Assembly: GCA_910585075.1 (NCBI GenBank)
Contig: CAJUED010000011.1
Span: 31,352 to 95,351, forward strand
Source of the DNA: an uncultured Lachnospiraceae bacterium
Lineage (GTDB): Bacteria > Bacillota > Clostridia > Lachnospirales > Lachnospiraceae
Length of the DNA stretch: 64,000 nucleotides
Direction of reading: 5' to 3'
Below the pieces are notes generated by a model. The model searched no databases and was not told the origin of the DNA. It saw nothing but the letters and a program-made list of their open reading frames with translations. The first letter of the stretch is position 1. The number at the start of each line of letters is the position of its first letter. The position numbers were made by a program, and so were the translations under genes. Of this stretch, positions 17,512 to 26,640 are shown one piece after another.

Positions 17512-17632
17512 GTTTTACTCCTCTATCATAAGTTTATAAGCTTTCCCACTACCAGATGGCTTATCTTCCGGGCTTACGGTATTGGCAAAAGACAGCTTCA
17601 CGTATAAGCCGCCACAGCCTTACAGGCCGACA

Positions 17633-19969
17633 TTAACCTGTAGCCCTCTCAATATCCATCACGCTTTCTATACTTCTTAGTTTATCCACGATGCGGGTAA
17701 GCTCCTCCCGGCCGCTGATTTCAAATGAGGTGGTAAGCGTAGCAAGCCCCTGCTTGTTTACCCTTGTATTCATGGAAATAATATCAATATTTTTCTCTGA
17801 CAAAGTCCTGGATATATCCGCAAGGAGCCCGTTTCTGTTGTTGGCATAAATCTTAATGTCCGCAATGTATTTTCCGTCCGTCACCTCGTCGGCTGAGCTC
17901 TCCCACTCGGCGTCGATCAGTCTCTCTCTCTCTAAATCAGGCAGATTGATCATGTTGACGCAGTCCGTTCTGTGGATGGAAACACCTCGGCCTCTGGTGA
18001 CAAAGCCCACAATCTCATCCCCCGGCACAGGCGAGCAGCATTTGGAAAACCGCACGGCCACATCGTGGATACCCTTGACCATAATGCCGCTTTTGGATTT
18101 GTTCCACTCCATTTTTTTGACCGTGTCGTTTGCGTTTGCCGCAACCGCCGCCAAAACCTCCTCATTGGTCAGCTCTTTCTTATGGTTCTTCTCGTAGGAC
18201 TCCATCATTTTATTGATGATCTGTCCTTCCTTCAAACCGCCGTGTCCCACTGCGGCCAGCACCGAATCCCAATCCCTGAACCCGTATTTGTTCATGATGA
18301 TATTGGTGTATTCGGGCTTCATCAGCTCCGCCATATTAATGCTTCTGGCCTTACAGTAGGAATTTAAGAGCTCCTTCCCCTTGACAATATTTTCTTCTTT
18401 GAACTCATTTTTAAACCACTGATTGATTTTATTTTTAGCCTGGGTGCTTTTCACCAAATTCAGCCAGTCACGGCTTGGACCCTTGGAATTCTGGGAAGTT
18501 AAAATCTCAATCCTGTCGCCGTTTTTGATTTCATAATCTATGGTCACCAGCTTGTCGTTCACCCTGGCGCCAATCATTTTATTCCCCACCGCACTGTGAA
18601 TGCTGTATGCAAAATCCACCGGCGTGGAGCCTGCCGGAAGGTTTTTTACCTCCCCTGTGGGTGTAAAACAGTAAACACTGTCGGAGAACAGGTCCAAATC
18701 GCTTTTCAGCAGATTCATAAATTCCCTGTTATCGGACATATCACGCTGCCATTCCAGAATCTGCCTAAGCCAAGCCAGCTTTTCTTCTTCCGAATCCTCT
18801 ATCTTTTTGCCATCCGAGGCCACCTTGTATTTCCAGTGAGCGGCAATGCCGTACTCCGCCGCCTTATGCATCTCGTAAGTACGGATTTGAATCTCAAAAG
18901 GCTGTCCACTGTTGCCAATCAAAGTGGTATGCAGGGACTGATACATGTTTGCCTTGGGCATGGCAATATAGTCTTTAAAACGCCCGGGGATGGGCTTATA
19001 CATCTCATGGATCACCCCAAGAGCCGCATAGCAGTCCTTCACCGTATCCACAATAATGCGCACCGCAAACAAATCGTAAATCTGGTCTATGGTCTTACTT
19101 TGATTTTTCATCTTTTTATAGATACTGAAAAAGTGCTTTACCCGTCCGTCTATCTGGGCCTTGATTCCCGCACCGCTGATGTGCTCGCTTACCTCATCCA
19201 CGATTGTCTGGATATATTTTTCCCGGACACTTTTGCGCACGGCAATTTTATCCACCAGGGCATAATATGCTTCCGGTTCCAGATATTTCAGGGACAAATC
19301 GTCCAGCTCCACCTTGATTTTGGAAATACCAAGGCGCTGGGCAATGGGCGCATAAATCTCCATGGTTTCCCTTGCGATTCTCTGCTGGCTTTCCGGACTC
19401 TTGTACTTTAAGGTACGCATGTTGTGAAGCCTGTCGGCTAACTTAATCAGGATAACCCGGATATCTTTTGCCATGGCAAGGAACATTTTACGCAGGTTCT
19501 CCGCCTGCATCTCCAGTCTGTCCTGAGCCTTATCGCCGCTTTCATTTGTAAAGTTTAACTGCTCTAACTTGGTTACCCCGTCCACTAAGAGGGCAACGTC
19601 CTCCCCAAAACGCTCCTTAATCTCCTCCTCTGTCATAACGGTATCTTCTATCACGTCATGCAAAAGCCCTGCCGCTATGGTTTCCTTGTCCATCTCCAAG
19701 TCCGCCAGTATGATAGCCACATACAAAGGATGAATAATATAAGGCTCCCCTGACTTGCGCACCTGATTCTCATGGGCCTTCGCCGCCAACAGATATGCCT
19801 TTTCTATCAAAGAAATATCATCGGAAGGATGATATCTCTGGACACGCAAAATAAGGTCCCTGTATAACTGCTGGGGACTTTGAAATTCCTGAATGGTCTC
19901 AATCCGCCCATCATCAAACACAATCTCACTTTTCATCAACTCTATATCTTTATCTTTTTCTTCCGTCAT
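17633..19969 (-). CDS. relA: Bifunctional (p)ppGpp synthetase/hydrolase Rel
   Basis: A 778-residue long RSH enzyme that makes and destroys the stringent alarmone (p)ppGpp. Domains in order are HD hydrolase (AAGLLHDVIEDT at about 98-109), synthetase (the YQSLHTTLIG and EIQIRTYEMH blocks), TGS (about 400-460), helical, zinc-finger (RFSKCCSPVPGDE) and ACT (about 705-778). The hydrolase site is intact, so it is bifunctional. The start at 19969 is preferred because GAGGA lies 6 bases before it. The leader carries an unusual array of three 17-bp hairpin repeats. Confidence 0.95.
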   Translation of the reverse strand: MTEEKDKDIELMKSEIVFDDGRIETIQEFQSPQQLYRDLILRVQRYHPSDDISLIEKAYLLAAKAHENQVRKSGEPYIIHPLYVAIILADLEMDKETIAAGLLHDVIEDTVMTEEEIKERFGEDVALLVDGVTKLEQLNFTNESGDKAQDRLEMQAENLRKMFLAMAKDIRVILIKLADRLHNMRTLKYKSPESQQRIARETMEIYAPIAQRLGISKIKVELDDLSLKYLEPEAYYALVDKIAVRKSVREKYIQTIVDEVSEHISGAGIKAQIDGRVKHFFSIYKKMKNQSKTIDQIYDLFAVRIIVDTVKDCYAALGVIHEMYKPIPGRFKDYIAMPKANMYQSLHTTLIGNSGQPFEIQIRTYEMHKAAEYGIAAHWKYKVASDGKKIEDSEEEKLAWLRQILEWQRDMSDNREFMNLLKSDLDLFSDSVYCFTPTGEVKNLPAGSTPVDFAYSIHSAVGNKMIGARVNDKLVTIDYEIKNGDRIEILTSQNSKGPSRDWLNLVKSTQAKNKINQWFKNEFKEENIVKGKELLNSYCKARSINMAELMKPEYTNIIMNKYGFRDWDSVLAAVGHGGLKEGQIINKMMESYEKNHKKELTNEEVLAAVAANANDTVKKMEWNKSKSGIMVKGIHDVAVRFSKCCSPVPGDEIVGFVTRGRGVSIHRTDCVNMINLPDLERERLIDAEWESSADEVTDGKYIADIKIYANNRNGLLADISRTLSEKNIDIISMNTRVNKQGLATLTTSFEISGREELTRIVDKLRSIESVMDIERATG

Positions 19970-20010
19970 ACTCATTCCTCATGCCAAAACGCATCTCCCA
20001 AGAACATATT

Positions 20011-20061
20011 GTCCTCGTGGGACTTTGGTCCTTATGGGATTTTTGCCCTTATCGGACTACC
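20011..20061. repeat. Three 17-bp tandem repeats in the rel leader
   Basis: Units are GTCCTCGTGGGACTTTG (20011-20027), GTCCTTATGGGATTTTT (20028-20044) and GCCCTTATCGGACTACC (20045-20061). Each contains a short dyad (for example GTCC-TCGTG-GGAC). They lie 40-90 bases upstream of the rel start and downstream of the groEL terminator. Confidence 0.8.
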
Positions 20062-20149
20062 GCCCCTGCTTCACATATTTATGATATTATATATTTTTTT
20101 ATGAAATTCGTCAACGCGGCAAAATTTATATTATCTTTTAGCTTTTAAT

Positions 20150-20185
20150 GCAAAAACAGGTATGCCGCGTCACAGCATACCTGTT
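20150..20185 (-). terminator. Rho-independent terminator of groESL
   Basis: The minus-strand hairpin AACAGGTATGC / GCATACCTGTT with a 9-base loop is followed by TTTTTGC. It separates groEL from rel. Confidence 0.88.
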
Positions 20186-20243
20186 ATCATTAAATCCTTT
20201 TTATCATTTTATACACAAGGCGGTTTATCTTACTATCATCTCC

Positions 20244-20361
20244 GCAGTGCACGCTCGAAAAACCTTCGGTTTTCCTCGCTCACGGGCTTCGCCCTATGCA
20301 TCCGCAATCTGAAAAAATTGTCAGCAAGCTGCCATTTTTTCATCTTCCGTCTGCGCACTGC
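20244..20361 (-). other. Structured element in the groEL 3' region
   Basis: There is no gene in 20190-20379. On the minus strand it holds two tri-loop hairpins, GGGC-GAA-GCCC (20294-20284) and AAAACC-GAA-GGTTTT (20273-20259). They are enclosed by complementary GCAGTGC/GCACTGC ends and contain CAGCTTGCTG. It looks like a mobile or repeated intergenic RNA/DNA element between stop codon and terminator. Confidence 0.5.
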
Positions 20362-20379
20362 TCATTGCCTTCGCGTACA

Positions 20380-22005
20380 TTACATCATACCGCCCATTCC
20401 GCCGCCACCTGCGGGCATTGCGGGAGCATCCTCCTTAATATTTGCCACAACGGACTCTGTTGTAAGCAGTGAGGAAGCAACGCTTGTTGCATTCTGCAGT
20501 GCGCTTCTTGTAACCTTAGCCGGGTCAAGGATACCTGCGGAAATCATATCCACATATTCTTCCTTAAGAACATCAAAACCTACGCCCTCAGCGGATTCCT
20601 GAACCTTGCTCACAATAACGCTGCCTTCCAGCCCAGCGTTTGCAGCAATGTGGAACAAAGGAGCTTCAAGAGCCTTCAGAACAAGCTGTGCACCTGTCTT
20701 CTCGTCGCCTTCCATGGTATCAGCCAGCTTGCCGACTTCTTTTGCCGCATGGATATAAGCGGAACCACCGCCGCAGATAATGCCTTCTTCTACAGCTGCC
20801 TTTGTTGCTGCAAGAGCATCCTCAAGGCGAAGCTTAGCTTCCTTCATCTCTGTCTCGGTAGCAGCACCTACACGGATAACAGCTACGCCGCCTGCCAGTT
20901 TCGCAAGTCTTTCCTGAAGTTTTTCTCTGTCAAAATCAGATGTGGTCTCCTCAATCTGACCTTTAATCTGGTTGATCCTTGCGCTGATGGCATCCTTGTC
21001 GCCTTCGCCGTCAACGATAACTGTATTTTCTTTCTGAACCTTAACGGATTTTGCACGTCCAAGCTGGTCCATGGTAACTTCCTTTAAGTCAAGACCCAGT
21101 TCCTCACTGATAACCTGGCCGCCTGTAAGGATTGCGATATCCTCTAACATAGCTTTTCTTCTGTCGCCATAGCCGGGAGCCTTAACAGCTACTACGTTGA
21201 AAGTTCCGCGCAGCTTGTTGACAATCAGAGTTGTAAGAGCTTCGCCCTCAACATCCTCAGCAATGATCAGCAGTTTTGCACCGGACTGTACCACCTGCTC
21301 CAGTAAAGGAAGGATCTCCTGGATGTTGGAAATCTTCTTATCTGTGATCAGGATATAGGGGCTCTCAAGAACAGCTTCCATTTTATCCATATCCGTAGCC
21401 ATGTATGCGGAAATATAGCCTCTGTCAAACTGCATACCTTCTACCAGGTCAAGCTCTGTGAGCATGGTCTTGCTTTCTTCAATAGTGATAACGCCGTCGC
21501 CGGATACCTTTTCCATAGCATCTGCAACCAGCTGGCCTACTTCGTCATCCCCTGCGGAGATTGCTGCAACTCTTGCAATGTGCTCTTTGCCGTTTACCTT
21601 AGAGCTCATCTTTGCAATTGCCTCTACTGCACAGTCCGTAGCTTTCTTCATACCTTTTCTTAAAATAATCGGGTTAGCGCCTGCTGCCAGGTTCTTCATA
21701 CCGCCGTTTACCATTGCCTGTGCAAGTACGGTTGCTGTTGTTGTACCGTCACCAGCCACGTCGTTGGTCTTGGTTGCAACTTCCTTAACCAGCTGAGCTC
21801 CCATATTTTCGAAAGCATCTTCTAACTCAATTTCTTTTGCAATGGTAACACCGTCGTTGGTGATAAGGGGTGCGCCGTAAGATTTGTCAAGTACTACGTT
21901 CCTTCCTTTGGGTCCTAAAGTTACTCTTACGGTATCTGCCAACTGATTTACACCTGATTCAAGCGCTGCACGGGCGTCTGCCCCGTATTTAATTTCCTTT
22001 GCCAT
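20380..22005 (-). CDS. groL: Chaperonin GroEL
   Basis: A 541-residue 60-kDa chaperonin with the ATP-binding blocks PKGRNVVLDKSYG, NDGVTIAKEIELED and VAGDGTTTATVL, and a C-terminal Gly/Met tail (GGGGMGGMM). It forms a double heptamer ring with GroES to fold cytosolic proteins. AGGAGG precedes its ATG. It is second in the groESL operon, 37 bases after groES, under CIRCE/HrcA control. Confidence 0.98.
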   Translation of the reverse strand: MAKEIKYGADARAALESGVNQLADTVRVTLGPKGRNVVLDKSYGAPLITNDGVTIAKEIELEDAFENMGAQLVKEVATKTNDVAGDGTTTATVLAQAMVNGGMKNLAAGANPIILRKGMKKATDCAVEAIAKMSSKVNGKEHIARVAAISAGDDEVGQLVADAMEKVSGDGVITIEESKTMLTELDLVEGMQFDRGYISAYMATDMDKMEAVLESPYILITDKKISNIQEILPLLEQVVQSGAKLLIIAEDVEGEALTTLIVNKLRGTFNVVAVKAPGYGDRRKAMLEDIAILTGGQVISEELGLDLKEVTMDQLGRAKSVKVQKENTVIVDGEGDKDAISARINQIKGQIEETTSDFDREKLQERLAKLAGGVAVIRVGAATETEMKEAKLRLEDALAATKAAVEEGIICGGGSAYIHAAKEVGKLADTMEGDEKTGAQLVLKALEAPLFHIAANAGLEGSVIVSKVQESAEGVGFDVLKEEYVDMISAGILDPAKVTRSALQNATSVASSLLTTESVVANIKEDAPAMPAGGGGMGGMM

Positions 22006-22042
22006 AATGATTTAGCCTCCTGATTCTCTTAATTTGTTCGAT

Positions 22043-22327
22043 TTATTGGATTACTGCCAAGATATCATTCTGTTTTACAATGATATACTCTTCTTCGTCA
22101 ATCTTAACATCTGTTCCGGCATATTTGGAATAGATAACCTGGTCGCCAACCTTGACTTCCATTTTTACTTCCTTACCATCTACCACGCCGCCGGGGCCTA
22201 CTGCAACAACCTCTGCCTGCTGGGGCTTTTCTTTGTTCTGTCCGGGTAATACGATACCTGACTTAGTGGTTTCTTCCGCTACCAACTGTTTTAAAACAAC
22301 TCTGTCTGCCAATGGTACTAACTTCAT
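22043..22327 (-). CDS. groS: Co-chaperonin GroES
   Basis: A 94-residue GroES (MKLVPLADRVVLKQL...). The start at 22327 is set by GGAGGC; the frame stays open further upstream but has no ribosome site there. The mobile loop (EETTKSGIVLPGQNKEKP) and the C-terminal EYIIVKQNDILAVI are typical. First gene of groESL. Confidence 0.97.
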   Translation of the reverse strand: MKLVPLADRVVLKQLVAEETTKSGIVLPGQNKEKPQQAEVVAVGPGGVVDGKEVKMEVKVGDQVIYSKYAGTDVKIDEEEYIIVKQNDILAVIQ

Positions 22328-22499
22328 TTTAACTGCCTCCTTTATTTTGGTTAACTTTACCATTTTACCGGCGTCTCACTTCATTTCCGACTGTTTGGAT
22401 AATCCAAAACTTGGATAACTAAATTTGGATAACCAAACCCTTATGCCGCATTCTTAACAATCTGTAAATGAAGTACCGGTTACTCTTGCTGTATTCTTG

Positions 22500-22526
22500 T
22501 TAGCACTCATTTATATCGAGTGCTAA
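22500..22526. promoter_or_regulatory. CIRCE operator of groESL (HrcA site)
   Basis: A perfect CIRCE: TTAGCACTC (22500-22508), nine bases, GAGTGCTAA (22518-22526). HrcA binding here represses groESL until heat stress. Confidence 0.97.
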
Positions 22527-22779
22527 TTGCTAGAACTTATATTAATTTCATCCTCTTTCCTTTGCAACCGGTTTTATACCTGTATATTCTTTTATATCTT
22601 ATGTTTTCTTTTATTTTCTCCTTTTTTCTCTCTTTATCTTAATTTCACGCTAATTGGTTGATTTAATAAATAGTTTATTTTTAACGGAAACATTTTATAC
22701 TATTTTTATTGGCATTGGCGCTTTTATAGTGCCGGTTTTGCCCAAAAACATATTTGTATAAGGGATGCCGCATTCAGGC
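22527..22779. other. AT-rich intergenic region upstream of CIRCE
   Basis: About 250 bases very rich in T and A, with no coding region. It probably holds the groESL promoter, but I cannot pick the boxes with confidence. Confidence 0.5.
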
Positions 22780-22812
22780 AAAAAAAAGCTGCCTTACCCT
22801 AAGTAAAGCAGC
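22780..22812 (-). terminator. Terminator of the GGDEF-like gene
   Basis: The minus-strand hairpin GCTGCTTTAC / GTAAGGCAGC is followed by eight T, 12 bases after the stop codon. Confidence 0.92.
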
Positions 22813-22824
22813 CGTCATCACCTT

Positions 22825-23760
22825 TTACTGTCTCCGAACTCCCTTTTCAAGTCTCTCTCTATACCCGGGAGCATTTTTAACCTCAAACTTATTGTTGAAC
22901 ATCTCATACTCCGCATCGGAGAGCCGGTCTTCCAGAGTTTCTTCTATGTTGGTCTTATACACAACACCTACCGCCACGGAAGGCGCCAGCTGGGCATCCT
23001 CATATGTATTGCATCTCTCCTGCACCCTTGCCGCCAGATCCTCCGCTTCACCGTCTTCCGCTAACGGAATCAATACGCCAAACACATCTCCGTCCACTCT
23101 ACCAATCACATACTCGGGCCTAGCTTCATCCTTTATGATATCCGCCACAATTTTAATCAGCTTATCACTCCCGTCATCGCCAAAATGGTCATTTGCATAC
23201 TTCCAGTCGTTAATGTTGATATCCACAACCCCTACGGGGACCACTTCCGACCTGTCAATCACCTTCATTTTTTCTTCAAAATAGATTTTATTGTAGACGC
23301 CGGTGAGAATATCCTCTTTTTCATTTTGGGAAATCTTGTGGTTCCTGTCCTCTAATTCCCTTTCCAGTTCTTCCAAATATATACTGTCCTCCCGGCGCAG
23401 ATATACTTCCTCTCCCAGCTTCTCCAAAAGCGCCATGGTTTCGTCCATCATTTCATGGATTAACTGCTCATCCTTATCCGTTTCCTGCTTCTTTATGTAA
23501 AGATGGCCAACGGTGTGATTTCTGACCCTGAGCTTCCTGCCCGGCTCCGCTACCACATCCGGGTGATATCCCAAAAAGCCATCCCCAACGGACATCTCCT
23601 TCTCCCCATGCCTGTCCGTCAAAAGAATATTGATTCCAAGCACCTTTCCCAGATTAAAAAAATATTTTTTTACAATCTCCATATCATAAAGATTGGACAG
23701 TGAATAATTCCTGATATTTTCTTTGATTCTCTTTTCATAAGGTATTGAATCGTAACCCAT
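22825..23760 (-). CDS. Degenerate GGDEF-domain protein
   Basis: A 311-residue cytoplasmic protein. The start at 23760 (MGYDSIPYEK) is set by GGAGG 8 bases upstream. Residues about 20-90 resemble a small ligand-sensing domain, followed by a coiled-coil with LEELERELEDR, then a GGDEF domain (about 150-305) with KIYFEEKM and DINDWKYANDHFG. The signature GG[DE]EF reads DGDVF (in GRVDGDVFGV) and no RxxD inhibitory site is seen, so diguanylate cyclase activity is unlikely; it may bind GTP or c-di-GMP or act by contacts. It is monocistronic with a large palindrome at its promoter. Confidence 0.82.
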   Translation of the reverse strand: MGYDSIPYEKRIKENIRNYSLSNLYDMEIVKKYFFNLGKVLGINILLTDRHGEKEMSVGDGFLGYHPDVVAEPGRKLRVRNHTVGHLYIKKQETDKDEQLIHEMMDETMALLEKLGEEVYLRREDSIYLEELERELEDRNHKISQNEKEDILTGVYNKIYFEEKMKVIDRSEVVPVGVVDININDWKYANDHFGDDGSDKLIKIVADIIKDEARPEYVIGRVDGDVFGVLIPLAEDGEAEDLAARVQERCNTYEDAQLAPSVAVGVVYKTNIEETLEDRLSDAEYEMFNNKFEVKNAPGYRERLEKGVRRQ

Positions 23761-23796
23761 ACATCCATCCTCCATTGCCGGCACGCAAATTGTATA

Positions 23797-23821
23797 GTAA
23801 ATGGCATATTATGTCATTTAC
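23797..23821. promoter_or_regulatory. 25-bp near-perfect palindrome at the GGDEF-gene promoter
   Basis: The arms GTAAATG (23797-23803) and CATTTAC (23815-23821), with internal CATA/TATG, leave only three unpaired positions. It lies 37-61 bases before the start codon, where the promoter should be. It is probably an operator for an unidentified dimeric repressor. Confidence 0.6.
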
Positions 23822-23927
23822 CATATATCCCCAATATGATGTCATGCGTCAGGCTTAAATTTAATTTCTGCTACCAGTATACATTTTCCCCCTGACTTTA
23901 TCAAGCATTTATTCTCTTTGAAAACCA

Positions 23928-24617
23928 CTACTTTTCCGCCGCCTTACTTTTCTGATAAGTCAGATTCTCATTAATTCGGCAGTACTCCCCGTTTTTACTG
24001 TAAGAATCCATCAAATGGCTCTCGGAAAGCGTCGCAGTTAAAATATCCGGGCTCTTTTGTCTTGTCCCCCTGCCCACTTTTTCCACTGTCTGCCTTCCGG
24101 TTCCCCTTTTCCTCTTAAAGCTGCCCTTAGGGTCGGTAAGCGCGCTAAAAGCATCTTCTCTGCTAAAGCGCTTAAGGGCCGTGCTCAGTCCCGTCTTCAG
24201 TTTTTCTCTGACGCTTTCCCATTTGTTCACAATCCTGTAGGGAAGCCCCTGTCTGATAGCCGTAGATGCGGCGTCCGTGCCAAAATTGTCAGACGTTTTA
24301 CTCCCCGCCATAGCTACTTTACCCGGCTCCGCCTTATCCTCATCCCCCATGGCGTCCCATATATTTCTGATAAGACCCAGCCCCTTTTTCAGTCCGCCGG
24401 TTCTTTTTCCCTCATTTTTCGTATCCCCGTAGACAAAAGTGCCGTCCTGTTCTTCTTTTTCCCCTGCCGCAGCAGACGAAGCATCCTGTTTCATTCCTCC
24501 GGCCATGCTTTTGCTCTTAGCATGCTCATCCTCATACAGGCACTTAGTAATATGATGGGTATGAGGTTCCTGATACCTTCTGCCTGAAAAAGAATTGTAG
24601 TCGTTGCGTATTTCCAT
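23928..24617 (-). CDS. Basic hypothetical protein, unknown function
   Basis: A 229-residue protein that I do not recognise. The start at 24617 (MEIRNDYNSF) has GGAG at good distance; an ATG at 24629 is too close to its AAGGA. It is hydrophilic, rich in Lys, Arg, Ser and Gly, with no signal peptide or membrane helix. Low-complexity parts lie at about 35-60 and 170-195 (KRKRGTGRQTVEKVGRGTRQK), with one likely folded helical part around 130-160 (IVNKWESVREKLKTGL). It begins 16 bases after the GH25 lysozyme gene and is surely co-transcribed. A link to the cell surface enzyme is possible but not shown. Confidence 0.65.
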   Translation of the reverse strand: MEIRNDYNSFSGRRYQEPHTHHITKCLYEDEHAKSKSMAGGMKQDASSAAAGEKEEQDGTFVYGDTKNEGKRTGGLKKGLGLIRNIWDAMGDEDKAEPGKVAMAGSKTSDNFGTDAASTAIRQGLPYRIVNKWESVREKLKTGLSTALKRFSREDAFSALTDPKGSFKRKRGTGRQTVEKVGRGTRQKSPDILTATLSESHLMDSYSKNGEYCRINENLTYQKSKAAEK

Positions 24618-24632
24618 AGAAATCTCCATTCC

Positions 24633-26477
24633 TTACTGGGCTGCCGTCAGGTAGCTGCTGACCGCATACACAATCTGTCCGTTAAACTCAAGCTGTGACC
24701 AGCCGTTATCGCCAATGCCTACCCTGGTAAGAACCTCCCCATTGTGGAGAAGCCCTACTATCGTGTCTTCCCTGTCCGTTCCCGGCTCCGACCTTAAATT
24801 CGTCTCCATTTTTGCCGTAACCTGTTCGCTGACGGGGGTATAGACCGGCCCCTGAGGCGGCGCCTGCTGCCCCGTATCCGCCATATCCGTGGTGAGATAA
24901 CTGCTGACCGCATATAAGGTCTGTCCATTGTAAATGACCCTGGACCAGCCGTTATGTCCAATCCCTGTTCTTGTGGCCGTATCTCCATGAACCAGCTTAC
25001 CCACAACAGAGCCGTCGTTTAAAGTACTTGGCTCCGAGCGCAGGTTGGTTTCCTGCTTGGCCGTTACCGTCTCATTGACCTCTGTAAAAATGATTCCAAC
25101 CTCCGGATCAGCCTCCACAACCTCCGCGGGTGTTTCGTCCTTTGCTTCCGCTTCCTTTGTATAGCCAAAATAGGCGATATTTACATCCGTCTTTTTGGAA
25201 ATCCCTGCCACCGTTCCCTGGCTGGTATACTGCCACATATCATGGGTGCCCGTATAGCTGGAGGCACTGGTCTGTGGATAGGGCTGGCTGGGATATTGGG
25301 CCACCCACATCTTATATTTTCCTGCAAGGGTCTGGGTATCCCAGAGGGCGCTGCCCTCAAGCTCTCCCTTGGAAGCATAAAACATGGGCGTATAGCCTGC
25401 CGCCGCAATTTCATCCAAAAAGGCGCATGCAAGGCTGGTTCTTGTGGCATTATCAAGCCCATGCTGTCTGCTGTCGGGGGACTGGAAATCTTCGCAGTTA
25501 AAGGCCACCGGGTAGGTTATTTTATATTTGGCAATAATTTCCCGGGTGAAAGCGGCTTCCTGCCTGGCCTCCTGCTCCGTCACCGCGCTGGAAAAGAAAT
25601 AAGCTCCCAGCTTGATCCCCGCCGCCTGGGCCTCCTGCATATTGTAACGGGCTGTGGGGTCCTCAAAAATTTCTCCTGTGGACTTTGCCCGATATCCCAC
25701 ACGAATCATGGCAAACTCCACACCTGACTCCTTTACCTGTTTCCAGTCAATGGTTCCCTGATATTTTGATACGTCAATTCCCATGGTAAGTCCGGCTGTT
25801 TCATCTTGGTTGATGGCCGCCACAGTGACCTCCGCACCGCTTCCCTCCAAAGCCGCCCCGCCAAAGGTCTGGGGATCCTGTGCGTCGTCCAGTGCGCCCA
25901 CGGAAACTTCGCCCGGTTCCACCGCAGGAGAAGGCTCTGCCGTCCCATCCAAAGCAGCTCCCTCCGATTCTATTTCAGAGGTCTCTGTTTTTTCTTCCGA
26001 ACCGGCATTTTCCTCCCCGGCCGGCATATCTCCGGTTCCTGTCTCCTGTAAAGACTCATCCTTATCAAGGTCAAGCTCCGCCTCCACAGCTTCCCGTTCT
26101 CTCCTGCTGCCATTTATCAATATGGCAAATACAACGCCAAGCACCACCACCATGCAGGCTCCTAAAATGCACATGAGCCTGATAAGCCGTTTATCGCCGC
26201 CTATATCTTCTTCCCATTCCGCATCCCACTCATCCCCCTCCGGGTCCTCCTCGTCATAATCCTCGTTGTCATCTTCCTCCCGGTCATAGGACGCATCTTC
26301 ATATGCATAATTTTCTTCGCTCTCATCCGTATATGCATCATCTTCCTCACTCAGCTCATCTGCATATACATCTTCATCCGTTTCATTTTCATATACATCA
26401 TCTTCTTCATCCAAATCAATCTCATCCTCAAAGAAGGGCTCTCCGTAAGAAGGTTTTTTCTTTCTTTTTATTTTCAC
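24633..26477 (-). CDS. Membrane-anchored GH25 lysozyme with two SH3 domains and an acidic N-terminal tail
   Basis: A 614-residue protein. The start is GTG at 26477, because AGGAGG lies inside the longer ATG frame. Order: a short basic tip (KIKRKKK); about 75 residues with an extreme excess of Asp/Glu and Tyr (17-93); one transmembrane helix (98-122); an acidic linker; a GH25 muramidase domain (about 228-440) with GIDVSKYQG (Asp235); and two bacterial SH3 wall-binding repeats (each with ETNLRSEP and GWSRV/GWSQL). The usual DxE at the second acidic site reads FNCED, as in many clostridial members. It should cleave peptidoglycan outside the cell while the acidic tail stays inside. Confidence 0.88.
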   Translation of the reverse strand: MKIKRKKKPSYGEPFFEDEIDLDEEDDVYENETDEDVYADELSEEDDAYTDESEENYAYEDASYDREEDDNEDYDEEDPEGDEWDAEWEEDIGGDKRLIRLMCILGACMVVVLGVVFAILINGSRREREAVEAELDLDKDESLQETGTGDMPAGEENAGSEEKTETSEIESEGAALDGTAEPSPAVEPGEVSVGALDDAQDPQTFGGAALEGSGAEVTVAAINQDETAGLTMGIDVSKYQGTIDWKQVKESGVEFAMIRVGYRAKSTGEIFEDPTARYNMQEAQAAGIKLGAYFFSSAVTEQEARQEAAFTREIIAKYKITYPVAFNCEDFQSPDSRQHGLDNATRTSLACAFLDEIAAAGYTPMFYASKGELEGSALWDTQTLAGKYKMWVAQYPSQPYPQTSASSYTGTHDMWQYTSQGTVAGISKKTDVNIAYFGYTKEAEAKDETPAEVVEADPEVGIIFTEVNETVTAKQETNLRSEPSTLNDGSVVGKLVHGDTATRTGIGHNGWSRVIYNGQTLYAVSSYLTTDMADTGQQAPPQGPVYTPVSEQVTAKMETNLRSEPGTDREDTIVGLLHNGEVLTRVGIGDNGWSQLEFNGQIVYAVSSYLTAAQ

Positions 26478-26640
26478 ACCGTTACCTCCTGACATGCAGT
26501 TTCATCTTGCTAATCTGTCATATGTCCCTTCCATTATAAACGAAACGGCTGTCAATTACTATAGGTAAAATCCCCTTCAAATTTTATCGGTTTTCTAAAT
26601 AAAATCCGTCGGACTGTTAAAATACCTTGTAAAATATCCG

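Noticed and set aside
18596..19411. 271-residue plus-strand open frame
   Set aside because: Lies inside rel on the other strand, whose domain series is continuous.
20011..20061. Possible CRISPR or T-box upstream of rel
   Set aside because: Units have no spacers, and no T-box sequence (TGGNACCGCG type) or antiterminator is present.
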